From the NCBI GenBank assembly GCA_019059635.1, contig JAGVRJ010000004.1, positions 62,001 through 126,000 on the forward strand: a stretch of DNA of 64,000 nucleotides, given 5' to 3'. This document shows, one piece after another, positions 22,018-33,256 of the stretch. The DNA is from Proales similis (lineage: Eukaryota; Rotifera; Eurotatoria; Ploima; Proalidae). The notes under the pieces are model-generated. The model made no database searches, was not told the origin of the DNA, and saw only the letters and a program-made list of their open reading frames with translations. The position numbers and the translations under genes were made by a program. Each line of letters opens with the position of its first letter. Within the stretch, counting starts at the first letter, position 1.

Positions 22018-25000
22018 ATGTCATTCTTTGGCAGTGGACTATTCGGCATAGGTGGATCGGGTGCCAATTCCGGCAGCTCGTCATCGATTAGTGGCGCCGA
22101 GACGGTTCGTAGTTCATTTTTTCAAAAAAAAATTTCTTTTTGCTTACGATCGGTGACCAGATCGAGCGACTATGCGACCGACTTCAGTCATCGGTGCTGA
22201 TTGATGATCGACGAGAATCTCTTGAAGCAATTAAATCGCTTTCACTTAAATACAAACTGGAAGTTGGCACTCAAGCAGTGCCCGTTCTGGTCGAAGTCCT
22301 TCAACAGAATCGGTTAGAGAATTAAATTAGCTTGAACCGAGTATGCAGGTCGATTGATCCTTAACCTTCATCCAGAATGGACTCTGAGCTGTGTGGCCTG
22401 GCGCTAGACACGCTATACAATGTGATGACCGATTTGCCTGAGCTGCAAGAACAGAGTTTACCGGCCGATATTTCGAATCAGTTTACAGAAATGTTTATCA
22501 AAGACCTGAGAAACGACGAGCTCATATTCGACTTGTTTGACGAGTTTGACTTTCAAATTCGCCTCAAAAGCATTCGACTGCTTAATTCGCTGATAAGCAA
22601 CCAGTGCGAGCAGCTGCAAGAGATAATACTGAAAATTCCGCGCGGCATCTCGAGAATAATGGACCTGCTGAATGACAGTCGTGAAGTGATCAGGAACGAC
22701 ACCATTCTGATGCTGATCACGTTGACGAAAACCAACGCCAATATTCAGAAAATAGTCGCGTTCGAGAGCGGGTTCGATCGCATTATGGAAATAATCGAAG
22801 GAGAAGGCGGTCTAGAAGGCGGCGTGATAGTTCACGACTGCTTCGAACTCCTTCTAAATCTTCTTCATACCAACTACTCGAACCAAAGTTTTTTCAAAGA
22901 AGCAAACTACATAAAGCAGCTCGGCAAATACTTTGATCTCACTCAGACCAACTCAGGCGATTGGAACTTTCAAAAAGCGAGCAATTTGAGTCTATTGCTC
23001 AGCGTATTGAGGTGCCTTGTGTCGCCAAGTAATCAGCAGCAGATTATTGCCGACTGCCAGCGCATTTATAATCAGTGCGGATTGCTTCATCGCCTTTGCG
23101 CCATGCTAGTGCTGCCCGGACTGCCCAGTCAACAGCTGAGTGAGGCGATTGTGACACTGGGCGAGGTTATTCGAGGCAGCTCCAATAACCAGCAGCTTTT
23201 TTCCACGGTGGTCATGCCTCAGTCGAATCCGGCGCAGCCGATTATCGTTGTGCTTTTGATGCTCATGATCAACGAGAAGCAGACGCTTGCTCTGCGATCC
23301 TCTATTTTATACGCCTTTCAATGCTATTTGTTCAAAAACGAGGAAAAGAAATCGCAAGTGATCGAAAGCCTCTTGCCCAAATCAGGCCAAAGCGAAAGTC
23401 AGATAAGCTCAGGGCAAATTCTATGCTCGGGACTGTTTAATCAGCAAGATCACATCTCCAACTGGCTATGCGCGGTAGCTCTCTCGCACACAATAAACGA
23501 AAGCGCTTTGCTCAAAGAACAGCTTCTTCGCGTGCATTTGGCAGTGAACGGCAGCGCACAGCCAGTACAGCTGCTACAGCAATGCATGAACGTTCTCATC
23601 AATTCGAAAGATAGTCTGAAATTTCAGACAGTGGTTTCTACTCTTATGCTGGTTGGCACCTGGCTGAGCGAGTGTCCGAACGCCGTGACCAATCTACTCA
23701 GTCAGGAACAGAATGTTCCTTACGTAAGACTCTCATTTGCCTCATTCGTTTGCTCAAAGTCAATTGATTTATTGTCAAAACGAAATTTCAGCTCATTTCT
23801 CAAGCATCTGCAACTGACACCGAAGAACGTTCCCAGATCATTCAAGGCCTGAGTGCATTTGTCCTCGGTCTCTGTATGATTCACAATTCCAACCAGGTCT
23901 CCATTTATTCCACGTAAGGCCTTGATCGAACAGTTTTGTTGGTCTTACTTTGACTAAATGCACAATGACATGGATCAGGGAGAAGCTTCAAGATACAATA
24001 AATAAAAGAATCGGCGTCGAACAGTTCGGAAACAAGCTTGAGTTTATCTCTCAGCACGATGCCTACGCTAAAGCTCTTAAAAAGCCGACCTACGCCCTCA
24101 AGTCACGCAGTGCCAACGATCTCCTGTTTGACTATGAGTTCACGCGACTGTTTAAAGCCAACGAGACGTCAATAGTGAATTTTCTCAGTAAAAAATCAAA
24201 TCGAACAAACACGCCTTTAGGTGGACAGTTTGACGATTCGCGTTCTCTATCCGGTGGCCTCCTTAACGGACATTTGACTCAGTACCAGCAAATTGTGCGC
24301 GAGCAAGACGAACGACTAAGAGAGCAGTACGCTCTGAATCAAACTCTCACGCTTACGTGCGGCCAACTTCAAGAGCAGGTGCAATATTTAAGCGAGCAGT
24401 TGAATAGAGCGCAGAGCACAAGTCCAGCTGACTTGAGTGGCTCAGAGCGAGTGCAGTATCAAGCTAGAATTGCCGACCTCGAGATCAGAAACAGTCAACT
24501 CGAAGAGAAATGCTCAGAGCAAGAAGACCAGTTGAGTAAATTACAGCGAGAAAAAGGCGGCTGGCAAGAAGCGTTGAATAACTTTCAGACCTCGGACAAG
24601 AATGCTCAGCTTTTAGAACTGCAAAGCCAAAATGCCACTCTCAAGGGCGAATTAGAAGAACTGGGACAAGAACAAGAGAACTTGCTTGTTTTGCTGCAAG
24701 AGATGGAGGCAAAGATGAAAAAGTATAAAGCAGAACTTAGACGAACTGGACACCCAGTTTCAGATGATGAGGAAGACGAGGAAGCAGCAGCAGAAGAGGA
24801 AGTAAAAGAAGGAAATGAAGGCCACGAAACAGATCATTTACCAAGTTTTCAGGCATCGCTGTCCAGTCAACAGCCAGAGCCAAACTTTATCCAGCAGATC
24901 CCGTCTGTGCTCAGTTCATCTTTAATCACTGCGACCACATTGAATAATAGTGTGAGCAGCTCGGGCACAAGTAGTTCAGACACTGGGACGAGCTCTAATG

Positions 25001-25176
25001 CCTCTAGTTTTCATCCGGTTTACAACCAAGCAATGTTCAGCGGCAATGTGCCTCACGTAGAGACCATCCACGCACAATATGCTGATCAGCAGCAACAGCA
25101 GCCGATTCCCTACCTAGATCAGCTCTCGTTGAACACCAACTCCGGCACACATCCAATTCAGAATTATTTCCAATGA
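22018..25176 (+). CDS. USO1: General vesicular transport factor p115 (USO1)
   Basis: Golgin that tethers COPI and COPII vesicles at the Golgi. Five exons: 22018-22105, 22161 to about 22313, about 22376-23722, about 23793-23912 and about 23980-25176. The first intron (acceptor GACCAG) restores the family motif SGAETIERLCDRLQSS. An armadillo-like head follows (RRESLEAIKSLSLKYKLEVG, LALDTLYNVMTD, GGVIVHDCFELLLNLL). After the head comes a shorter coiled coil than in vertebrates, then LLVLLQEMEAKMKKYKAEL, GHPVSDDEEDEE and an acidic stretch matching the p115 C-terminus. About 110 extra residues rich in Ser, Thr and Gln follow, which typical p115 lacks. Confidence 0.93.
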
Positions 25177-25446
25177 ACCATTCCGATTTATTTCAATCGA
25201 CCGTATGCGTTAAACCAAAGCAACTTGTTTTAATCTAGGCGTCCAATCATTGGACCGGCGACTACTCGTCCCTTTTTTTCGTGTTCATTGAGTAAACATA
25301 GAAAGTGCGATCACTTAAAATTGAAAAAGAAATGTTCAACTTGGCGAGTGGAGGTGAAGCTCTGCTTAGAAGAAAATATTTAAAATTCGCCTTAATTAAT
25401 GATAGTTGGCCTTTGGGCGCAAAGTTGTTGCGCGCGCGGGCACACA

Positions 25447-26385
25447 ATGAACGAAACGAGTGGAAACGCGTCGGATCCAATTAACATGGAGCATCAGATA
25501 GTCGAGCTGTGCTCCAAGCATCCGGACGGAATAAGCGATAAGCAGCTACAAGATGCGCTTCCCCTGATTTCAGCTGAGCAGCGTCTAGCCGCTCTCAATC
25601 GAATGCTCTCTCTCGGTCGACTCGATCTGCTCAAGAGCCCCCAGCTCGGCATTCTCTATAGGATAAAAGACAAATTCGACGTTGCTTCAATGAGCATCGC
25701 GACAAGCGACTTGGAAGAGAAATTAGTTTACACCGTGATAAAAGAGGCAGGCAACAAAGGCATTTGGATTCGTGACATAGCCAGCAAGACAAATGTTAAA
25801 TCGACCGCATTAAATAAGACATTGAAAAGTTTAGAAACGAAAAAGCTCATAAAATCAGTGGCGTCTGTGAACGCCAACAAGAAAAAAGTGTACATGCTGT
25901 ACGATTTGGAACCGGATCGATCGATCACCGGTGGAGCCTGGTACTCGGGCAAAGAGTTTGAGAGCGAGTTTGTTGAGATTCTGAATGAGCAGTGTCATCA
26001 CTACCTGAAAAATCGGCGGGGCCAGCAGTTCGCCCTCTATCCGAACGATCCGGTTCTCAGACGAAAAGCGTCGTTTGCAAGCAGCAAAGAAATTCGCGAC
26101 TACATAAAAAATTTGGGCATTTCCAAAATCGATTTGAGTGTGGACGATATCGAGACAATCTTGGACACGCTTGTGTTTGACGGAAAAGCTGAGCGCACTG
26201 TGATTGCTGGTGTGGACACGTCATCCAATTTGTACCGGGCCGTAGAGTCTATTCTAGACATGGACCATGGCTCAGCGTTTGTTCGAACTCCGTGCGGTAT
26301 TTGCCCTGTCATAGACAAATGTCAGCCGGGTGGTCAAATCAATCCTCGTGATTGTGCTTATCTCAAAGAGTGGCTTGACTTTTAG
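25447..26385 (+). CDS. POLR3F: RNA polymerase III subunit RPC6 (POLR3F)
   Basis: Subunit of the RPC3-RPC6-RPC7 trimer that helps Pol III initiate on tRNA and 5S genes. Single exon. Tandem winged-helix domains: QIVELCSKHPDGISDKQL with the following helices, then VIKEAGNKGIWIRDI. RSITGGAWYSGKEFESEFVE is a strong RPC6 hallmark. The C-terminus has CGICPVIDKCQPGG and NPRDCAYLKEWLDF, whose four cysteines match the known Fe-S cluster site. An upstream in-frame Met at 25399 would add 16 residues; the start at 25447 (MNETSG) fits the family better. It lies 270 bp after p115 and 245 bp before TEX9 on the same strand. Confidence 0.93.
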   Translation: MNETSGNASDPINMEHQIVELCSKHPDGISDKQLQDALPLISAEQRLAALNRMLSLGRLDLLKSPQLGILYRIKDKFDVASMSIATSDLEEKLVYTVIKEAGNKGIWIRDIASKTNVKSTALNKTLKSLETKKLIKSVASVNANKKKVYMLYDLEPDRSITGGAWYSGKEFESEFVEILNEQCHHYLKNRRGQQFALYPNDPVLRRKASFASSKEIRDYIKNLGISKIDLSVDDIETILDTLVFDGKAERTVIAGVDTSSNLYRAVESILDMDHGSAFVRTPCGICPVIDKCQPGGQINPRDCAYLKEWLDF

Positions 26386-26630
26386 ATCTCATTTCTCTCA
26401 ATTCTTGGCCACTCTTTGTTCAATTAGCATTCTATATCTCAGGAAGATTCGAACACATGAATAAAGCACCCGTCGGCTTTCTTAATTAACTTGAGCCTTT
26501 TTTATTCGCGATTTTAGCCGCTGCGCTAGCTAACGTGTTTTTTAATTTTTTAACCCAACAGTTCTATTTGGCAGAGATTGAATGGCAAATTATCTTTCAG
26601 AAAAGATTTAGATTGCTTTTGTTAAGAGTA

Positions 26631-27938
26631 ATGGCTCAGCAGTCAAGGCGTGTATCTTCATCGAAGATTGGCAGCCAACAGGCGGTCGGTCTCAATCGAC
26701 CAGTACAAAGTGCCAAGGACATGCGCAGCGATCTCCTCTCAAAAGAAGAAGAGTACAAGCGTTTAAACGAAGAGCTAGAGAAGAAGACTGCCAATTTGGT
26801 TCAAGAAGCCGAAGAGGTACTCAAGGCTAATGAGAGACTGCTTAAAGATGCAAGTTATCTGGAGGATATAACTGAGATGGATTTTTCCCAGTTCTCCGCA
26901 AAACCAAATCTACGAGGCGGCAAAAGCCATAATGATCGTATTGTCGACCTGAATGACTTGAAGAGCTTTAAAAAGACTTTGAAAGACTTGACAGGCGAGG
27001 AGCAGGTTGAAGATGGAAGCAACAATTATGATGTCGACGATATCAAGTCTACTCTGATGCCCAAAGTGGCAAATGAAATGAGTAGCGAGGCTCAGATTCG
27101 CTTTCTAAAAGCCAAACTAAAAGTTATGCAAGAAGAAACAGAGCGACTGAATGGAGAGTTGAACAAGAAAGAAGAAGAGAATCTCAAATTAGCGCAGCGA
27201 TGCAAAGATCTAGATGAGGAAAGAGCCAAGCAGTTGAGAATAGCCAACTCACATCAGACTCAAGCAGAAAAGCTCAGAAAGCAAAATGAAGAGCTCGAGT
27301 CCAAGTTAGCCAATGCCGAGACTCAGTCAGCCGGATATAAAAAAGAAAACGAAAGCATGAAAAAAGACCAGAAAAAGTTGGAACAAGAAAATCAGCAAAT
27401 GGAGATGCGTCTGAATCGAGCCGTAGAAGAAATAGACAAATACAAAGCGCAGATTCACAAGAGCAAAATAGAATCAAAAGATACGAGCGAAGCTGAAAAA
27501 AGAAGAACAGAGCAGTTGGAGATTGAAAATAAGCGGCTCAACAAACAGAAAAATGAGCTCGTTCAGGCGTTTAAAAAGCAGCTTAAACTTATCGACGTGT
27601 TGAAGAAGCAAAAAATGCATTTGGAAGCTGCCAAAATGTTGCAGTTCACCGAAGAAGACTTTCTCAGGGCGCTTGAATGGAATGCGACCAGCACCACACC
27701 CAAACAACCAGCATCAAGGCCTCCAAGTGGCTCGTCTAGACCGAGGAAAGCGATTAGCGTTCGATCTGGGCAAGTCCCAGCCACTTCAGATCAGTCTGAA
27801 GTTCCGGATAAAAAGAAAGATGGGTTAGACGGCGTTGATTTTGATGAAATGGACGATCTAGCACAACAAGCATCTTCTGATGATGAATATGAAAAGTTTG
27901 AAAACGAACAAATAACCAACGATTCTGGCAAAGAGTAA
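26631..27938 (+). CDS. TEX9: TEX9-like coiled-coil protein
   Basis: Intronless coding region for a coiled-coil protein like vertebrate TEX9, linked to centriolar satellites and sperm. Hallmarks: LLSKEEEYKRLNEELEKKTA followed by VQEAEEVLKANE near the N-terminus, a continuous heptad-rich stretch over about residues 160-350, then KMLQFTEEDFLRALEW, a motif at the end of the TEX9 coiled coil. A Pro/Ser linker and an acidic tail follow. The open frame extends upstream to 26535, but the Met at 26631 gives a more family-like N-terminus. Similarity to TEX9 is judged from memory. Confidence 0.75.
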   Translation: MAQQSRRVSSSKIGSQQAVGLNRPVQSAKDMRSDLLSKEEEYKRLNEELEKKTANLVQEAEEVLKANERLLKDASYLEDITEMDFSQFSAKPNLRGGKSHNDRIVDLNDLKSFKKTLKDLTGEEQVEDGSNNYDVDDIKSTLMPKVANEMSSEAQIRFLKAKLKVMQEETERLNGELNKKEEENLKLAQRCKDLDEERAKQLRIANSHQTQAEKLRKQNEELESKLANAETQSAGYKKENESMKKDQKKLEQENQQMEMRLNRAVEEIDKYKAQIHKSKIESKDTSEAEKRRTEQLEIENKRLNKQKNELVQAFKKQLKLIDVLKKQKMHLEAAKMLQFTEEDFLRALEWNATSTTPKQPASRPPSGSSRPRKAISVRSGQVPATSDQSEVPDKKKDGLDGVDFDEMDDLAQQASSDDEYEKFENEQITNDSGKE

Positions 27939-28154
27939 TCGTTCTTATTGAGAATTTAAACAACTCTCATTCCTTTGTTTTTAATCCGTCCAATTTGGTT
28001 TAATCAATCTACTGATTAATAAAAGCATCAGAATTTCAATAACTTTATTCGATGAAATTCTAGCTTGAATCATTAAGAACACATTAAACATTAAAACTGG
28101 TCAATTTAAAGCCTTTGTGGTCAAATGTTGATAAACAACCTAAGAATTAAATGG

Positions 28155-29672
28155 CTAGCGAGTAGCAGCCACCCGCCTCTTGGAGGGCGAAAGAACTATA
28201 ACGCACGCTCGCGCAATAAGAACGAAAAACTCAAAATAGGTGAGTACGCTGATGCCCAAGAAGAGTCCCATGGTGCCACCTATTGCCGAGCCAAGGTCGG
28301 AGATCGACTGTTTGGGCAGTTCCTCTACCAACGTGTATTCATGACTTTGAAGATAAATCGCTACTGAAAGTGTTCGTTTGGCGATCTGCTCGGCCGTGAT
28401 GGTTTCATTTATTTTGGAGAGTATGTTTGGATTGGCGGCCATAAGCTCGGAGTAGGATGGAGTTGGAAATCGGGCCGAAGAAATGGTCAGTTTGTATTTA
28501 GCACTCTCGCATTCAAGAGGACAAGAAGTGCCACAGAGCTCATCAATCGTCATTAAAGAAGTCTTGGAAAACTCTCTGAAGCTGCAAAGGATATCTTTGA
28601 AGGTGATACAAGGAGGATAGCCATACAAGTTTGGTGCATAAGGATCATAGCAATCACATTCTTTCACGATCCTCTCTTGAAGACAAAAGTAGCTGCAATA
28701 AGTCTGGCTATAAGAAATGTTTTTTTTTCTAAATGCTTCCAAATATAATGGATTAGCTCCTTTTTGATTTTCTTGGCATGGGCTATATGGATCGGGAGAT
28801 CGTTTGTGAAATTCTCTTTCAACCATAATCGCCGTGCTGTGACCGGCCGCTACGGCAAATCCCAAATTTGGATCGATTCTTTCAGTTTGGTTATGAATGA
28901 AAACATGAGCTCCAGATTCGAATGAAAGGGAGAAAGAATCATTCTGCTCGCCGACGTATAGCTCCAATAAAAGGCCGTTGTATTTGCCAGGTCGGCCGAT
29001 TCTTTTGAGTGGCACGGTCGAGCCATCTGGGCGTTTCGCCGAATTGAATTGAAAACAGCTACCATAAACCAAATCAAAGTAGTCAACGAAGTCATCTGGC
29101 GAACAAATAGCTGCATTAAACAAACAACCGATTATAAACTTATCTTTTGAAAAGCCGAGTGCTTTTCTTTCTGCGTTTGACATGTTAGGATTACTGGTTG
29201 ATAAGCCCACAAAATAATTCAAAAACAATCGATCTCCCATAAGTTGGGAATCTCCGCTTGATAATATGCTCAAGTTGTGTACAAAAAACATATTGTTATC
29301 GGCCAGAGTCTTCCGAACGTATTCGTAGGCGGCCGGAGTGGCGAACGGATTGCGATTGCAGACTGTCACGGTCGGGAAAGTGATTGGGTACTCATTGACC
29401 ACTTGAACTTTGGTTACGGTCTCATAGTCCAAATATGTGAGCACCAAATTGACAATCACAAGTATGCAACAGACTTTGCACGCAAACACTGCTACAAACC
29501 AACTGCAACGAACCAGAAAGGGTAGGTCTCGAAGGATATTGGCCAGACCATGAGCGGTGGTCACCTCAATAGCCTCTTTGACAAGGGCTTTTAGCTGCTT
29601 TAGCTTCGCCGGCGACTCTCGCGGCGAAATCTGAGAGTCGGCTTCTTTTTCTTTGTTATATTCAGCATACAT
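28155..29672 (-). CDS. DEG/ENaC (FaNaC-like) sodium channel, paralog 1
   Basis: Intronless 505-residue trimeric amiloride-type cation channel subunit. The cytosolic HG gating motif (TAHGLANIL) is at residues 41-42, TM1 at about 55-79, and the post-TM1 motif YPITFPTVTVCNRNPF follows. The cysteine-rich ectodomain contains YCSYFCLQE, CDCYDP and CGTSCPLEC. Pre-TM2/TM2 reads SDLGSAIGGTMGLFLGISVL, with the GxS selectivity filter as G-I-S. Peptide-gated FaNaC or acid/bile-type relatives are the likeliest functional class; the ligand cannot be predicted. Both ends are almost identical to the paralog at 36015-37568 while the ectodomain centre differs. Confidence 0.93.
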   Translation of the reverse strand: MYAEYNKEKEADSQISPRESPAKLKQLKALVKEAIEVTTAHGLANILRDLPFLVRCSWFVAVFACKVCCILVIVNLVLTYLDYETVTKVQVVNEYPITFPTVTVCNRNPFATPAAYEYVRKTLADNNMFFVHNLSILSSGDSQLMGDRLFLNYFVGLSTSNPNMSNAERKALGFSKDKFIIGCLFNAAICSPDDFVDYFDLVYGSCFQFNSAKRPDGSTVPLKRIGRPGKYNGLLLELYVGEQNDSFSLSFESGAHVFIHNQTERIDPNLGFAVAAGHSTAIMVEREFHKRSPDPYSPCQENQKGANPLYLEAFRKKNISYSQTYCSYFCLQERIVKECDCYDPYAPNLYGYPPCITFKDILCSFREFSKTSLMTIDELCGTSCPLECESAKYKLTISSARFPTPSYSELMAANPNILSKINETITAEQIAKRTLSVAIYLQSHEYTLVEELPKQSISDLGSAIGGTMGLFLGISVLTYFEFFVLIARACVIVLSPSKRRVAATR

Positions 29673-30237
29673 TCTTTTCTTAGAGGATTGAGTTTTTACC
29701 TTGAGACTAACATTTAGAACCTGTTTATCGATTTTAAATAATCATCTGGTAGACTCGAGCTCAATAAAGCTATGCTTTTAACTGATTAAACATCCTCTCA
29801 GATTGCTCAAATCGGGCTGAAACGATCTCCATCTTCTCACAATTTATTAAAGAAATCTCAAACATGGCGTTGTAGCGTCACTGAACGGAAAAAGATCCGT
29901 CATTACGTATAACGCAGTTTATGATTGCGTCGGATTTAAGTGCCGAGCGCTGCATTAGGACCAAATTGCCTGTTGCTGCAACACCGATTGACGTTGACAA
30001 GTTTATATATTTAAGTTTTCGTTTAGTGAATATCAGAAATAAAATTGATTTTTTTTTATTGTTGATAAAAGGCTTGACAGCAGCTAGATATTTGGGTTTC
30101 CTGCTGCAATATCGATACATAAAACTACAAACAGAATTTTTGAATTTCTTTGATTGGCTTAATTTATTATCGACTTGATTCGAAAAAATGCTTACTCACG
30201 CGTTAAATTAAAGTTATTGTGGGAATAAAATAAATAT
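29673..30237. other. Intergenic upstream of DEG/ENaC paralog 1
   Basis: AT-rich spacer. Overlapping open frames on both strands at 29878-30178 have no similarity. It holds the presumed channel promoter on its left side. Confidence 0.5.
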
Positions 30238-30803
30238 CTAATTGAGATTCTTAACATCAGAAACAAGTCGTGAGTAGTTGTCAGGTGTGTCCTCTGCCTT
30301 GATGTAAGGCAGATTGAACTCGTTTTCTGAATGATAGTCGTCGAGAAAGAGCGAAGGATCGGAAGTGAGCTCAGGTTTGAAGTTGTGCAAGACATAGACA
30401 AGAGCCTCAAACTGGCGACCGGACTTGTTGTCTCTGACTTCAATCCAACGAGGCCGATACAAATCGTCAGCAACCCCTTCGAATTCATCAAAGAACTCCT
30501 TGGCCTCTGAGTCTATCATGTAGACCTCGCCTTTCACATGCTGGCATTTGAAATGAAACGTTCTTATTTGATAGTTATTTCCTTAAAGAGCGAACTTACC
30601 TTTCCGGTTCCTTCTTGCTCAAGAAGAAACGGCATGTTGACAAACCCGGCTATGATAAGTGGCCACCGTTCGACAGTGGTCGCTTCGCAGACAAAATGAG
30701 CTCGATTCAAGGCGACCTGTTCATAGTTGGGTTCATTTGTTTTTAAAGTTCCGTAGAAAAAAGCCGGAATGAGTGCTTTGTGGCCAACTAAATCGTTGCT
30801 CAT
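30238..30803 (-). CDS. Gamma-glutamylamine cyclotransferase-like protein, copy 1
   Basis: Two exons, 30600-30803 and 30238 to about 30540. AIG2/GGACT fold: FFYGTLKTNEPNY carries the YGTL substrate loop, then WPLIIAGFVNMPFLLEQEGT, and exon 2 reads VKGEVYMIDSEAKEFFDEFEG, where the Glu of DEFEG matches the catalytic acid of GGACT. Human GGACT converts gamma-glutamyl-epsilon-lysine crosslink products to 5-oxoproline and free amine. YGTLK is kept but the first loop is less canonical than in copy 2. The intron donor is GGAAAG followed by GTAAGT. It is transcribed head-to-head with the arylsulfatase. Confidence 0.85.
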
Positions 30804-30989
30804 GTTGTTTTCTTGCTAAGGGAGAGTCAAACTGCCTCGCACAGAGTTGTGATTCTAGACGCCTCGACCCAGTCTCGTGCTCAGCATAATCGCTCATAAT
30901 ATTTCATAAATTCTAATTTTATTTTAGTTTTGTCGCCCTCCAGATTTAAACTAACGATGTGTTTCGAGTAACTTTTTTAGGCACATAGC

Positions 30990-33183
30990 ATGCTTGAGTG
31001 GCTCAAGTCAAGAAGAACGGTCGCCCTGGTCGTTTTACTCCCTTTTATTCTCATTTTTCACCAAAGTCCGGATCCGAGTCAAACTGGAAAGTCAGCGATC
31101 ACTGTGAAAAATCCAAAACACATTGTGTTCATTCTGGCTGATGACTTGGGTAGTTGGCTTTTGGGTTAAGGGATGAAATACTTTATTTTAAACACGAACT
31201 AAATAGGCTGGTCGGACCTGGGATGGGGTGCGAGTGAAGCGATCACACCCACCCTGAATAAACTGGCAAGTGAGGCAGTGATTTTAAATTACAGCTACAC
31301 GTATTCGATGTGCACCCCGTAAGCGATCATAGGAGGCTAGATTAATGATTCGTTAGGCTAAATCCCTTCGCTCGAAGATCACGAAATTCGATAATGTCGG
31401 GTGTATATGCGGAGAAGACTGGACTTCAGGTGACTGTCAATCATATCTGCATAAAAGAAAGTGACCGATTGAAAGTTTAAAGCATTACGTGCTACCCAAC
31501 AGCAATCCGATCGCTGGAGGTCTGCCGATTAATTTTAACTTGATTCCAAAATATTTGAAGCCGTTGGGATATCGAAGCCACTTGGTAGGGAAGTAAGATG
31601 AGCTTGGCGAGTAGTTGTTTCCCACTTGTCACAAATAAGAAACCACTAAGATGGCATCTAGGTTCCTGCGGACTGAGATATACTCCAGTTGCTCGCGGTT
31701 TCGACTCATTCTTTGGTTTCTTTAATGGCCTTAGTGACTATTATTCTCATCGTGGTAAGAGGAGCAATTTAATTGAAAATGAAACTGTGTGCTCTGATAA
31801 GCAAGAAAAGTTGATTACAAGGAAGGAAAGTCTGGCTTAGACTTTTGGCTTCAGACAACTGATCATCTGGAGCCAGTTTTAAACAAAAATGGCACCTACT
31901 CAACGGTAGTGTTAATAGACTTTGCAATTCGGATCGAGTGCTAAATATTTTATTAGTTGGCTTACGTGGAAAGGATGAAAGTTATTTTAGGCGAGCACAA
32001 TTCGGCCGAACCATTATTCCTCTTTTATGCAGCTCAAAATCCTCACTCAGACAATGATTTCAATGTGCCAGAAGAGTTTGAAAATCTTTATCCGAGCGAG
32101 AAATCGGCATACCGTCGAAAAACTCTTGGAATGGTTTCAATGCTTGACTATTCAATCAAAAAGATCCTAGAAGCTCTAGAAGAGAAGAACATGATCGAAG
32201 ACACCCTAATTGTGTTTTCAAGCGATGTAAGGCGCGACCGTTTCTCACTCTATTATTTTCAGTGATTTATCTAAATCTCAAGAATGGCGGAGAGATATTA
32301 GATTATCAGCGAAACTATCCGCTCAGAGGTGGCAAATCGACTGCCTTTGAAGGCGGACATCGAGTCCGTGCTTTCATTCATTCTAAAGAGCTGAAAAATT
32401 ACACGTACAATGGCATGTTTCACTCTGTTGACTGGCTGCCTACTTTATTGAGTGCCGTGACTGGAACCCCGACAGGTAGTCAGAGATAAATTATTCAACA
32501 GCTGAGTTTATAAAGTCTGCTGGCAGAGATCGACGGAATCGATGGACTTAATCAATGGAACGCAATTAGCCGAAATGAATCTAGTCGGCGTACATCTTTC
32601 ATTTACAACATTGACCCATTGGGGAACAGAGGGATGAAAGGAATCTGTGATTTGCCAACTGAATCGATAAGGTGAAAAATCAACCAATTTCCTGAAAACC
32701 CATCAGTTTAAAAGCTAGGCTTTAATTTGAACAGATATGGTCAATGGAAACTCATTCGGGGCTGCGCTGGACTTTTGACTGACCATTACAATTTGAGCGA
32801 TTTTTCCGATCCAGACATAAGCAACAGAGATCGAGGTGAAGCTCTGGCTATATCTCATTCTGATCCAAGTTGTTTGGATTCGGCCCGTGAAAAAGTGAAT
32901 CGATACTTTTTGTTCGATTTAGACAGTACGTATGGTGTTTTCAAGCGAAGCTGATAGCTCTAAATAATCTAAACTTGCTATTGATCGTTCAAAAGACGAC
33001 CCGCTAGAAGAGAGAAATCTGGCTTCAAAGCATCCGTGTGTAGTTCGTGATTTGGAGAAGATTCTGGAGGGTTATCGATCGGCAAGCGTTCCGCCCCAAG
33101 TCAGAGAGCCTACTGAAAAATACGGAGATCCGGCGGCTGATCCCACTAAATGGGGCGATAAATGGTCACCTGGATGGTGCTAA
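30990..33183 (+). CDS. Arylsulfatase B-like sulfatase
   Basis: Lysosomal or secreted sulfatase of glycosaminoglycans, nearest to arylsulfatases B/I/J. About eleven exons with introns of 45-75 nt. An N-terminal hydrophobic anchor or signal (VALVVLLPFILIFH) is followed by HIVFILADDLGWSDLGWG, whose Asp pair binds calcium. MCTPSRNSIMSGVYAEKTGL has the C-x-P-S-R sulfatase signature whose Cys becomes formylglycine. GKWHLG and GFDSFFGFFNGLSDYYSH are also diagnostic. Near the C-terminus are YGQWKLIRG and the final exon ending KWSPGWC. All junctions stay in frame. It sits between two cyclotransferase-like genes on the other strand, inside the channel array. Confidence 0.93.
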
Positions 33184-33256
33184 TTGATTGCAGCCTCTAA
33201 CTAATAATCAAAGACTAAAATATTCTGAGAAATTTTGAAATAAATTCATTTCGAGT

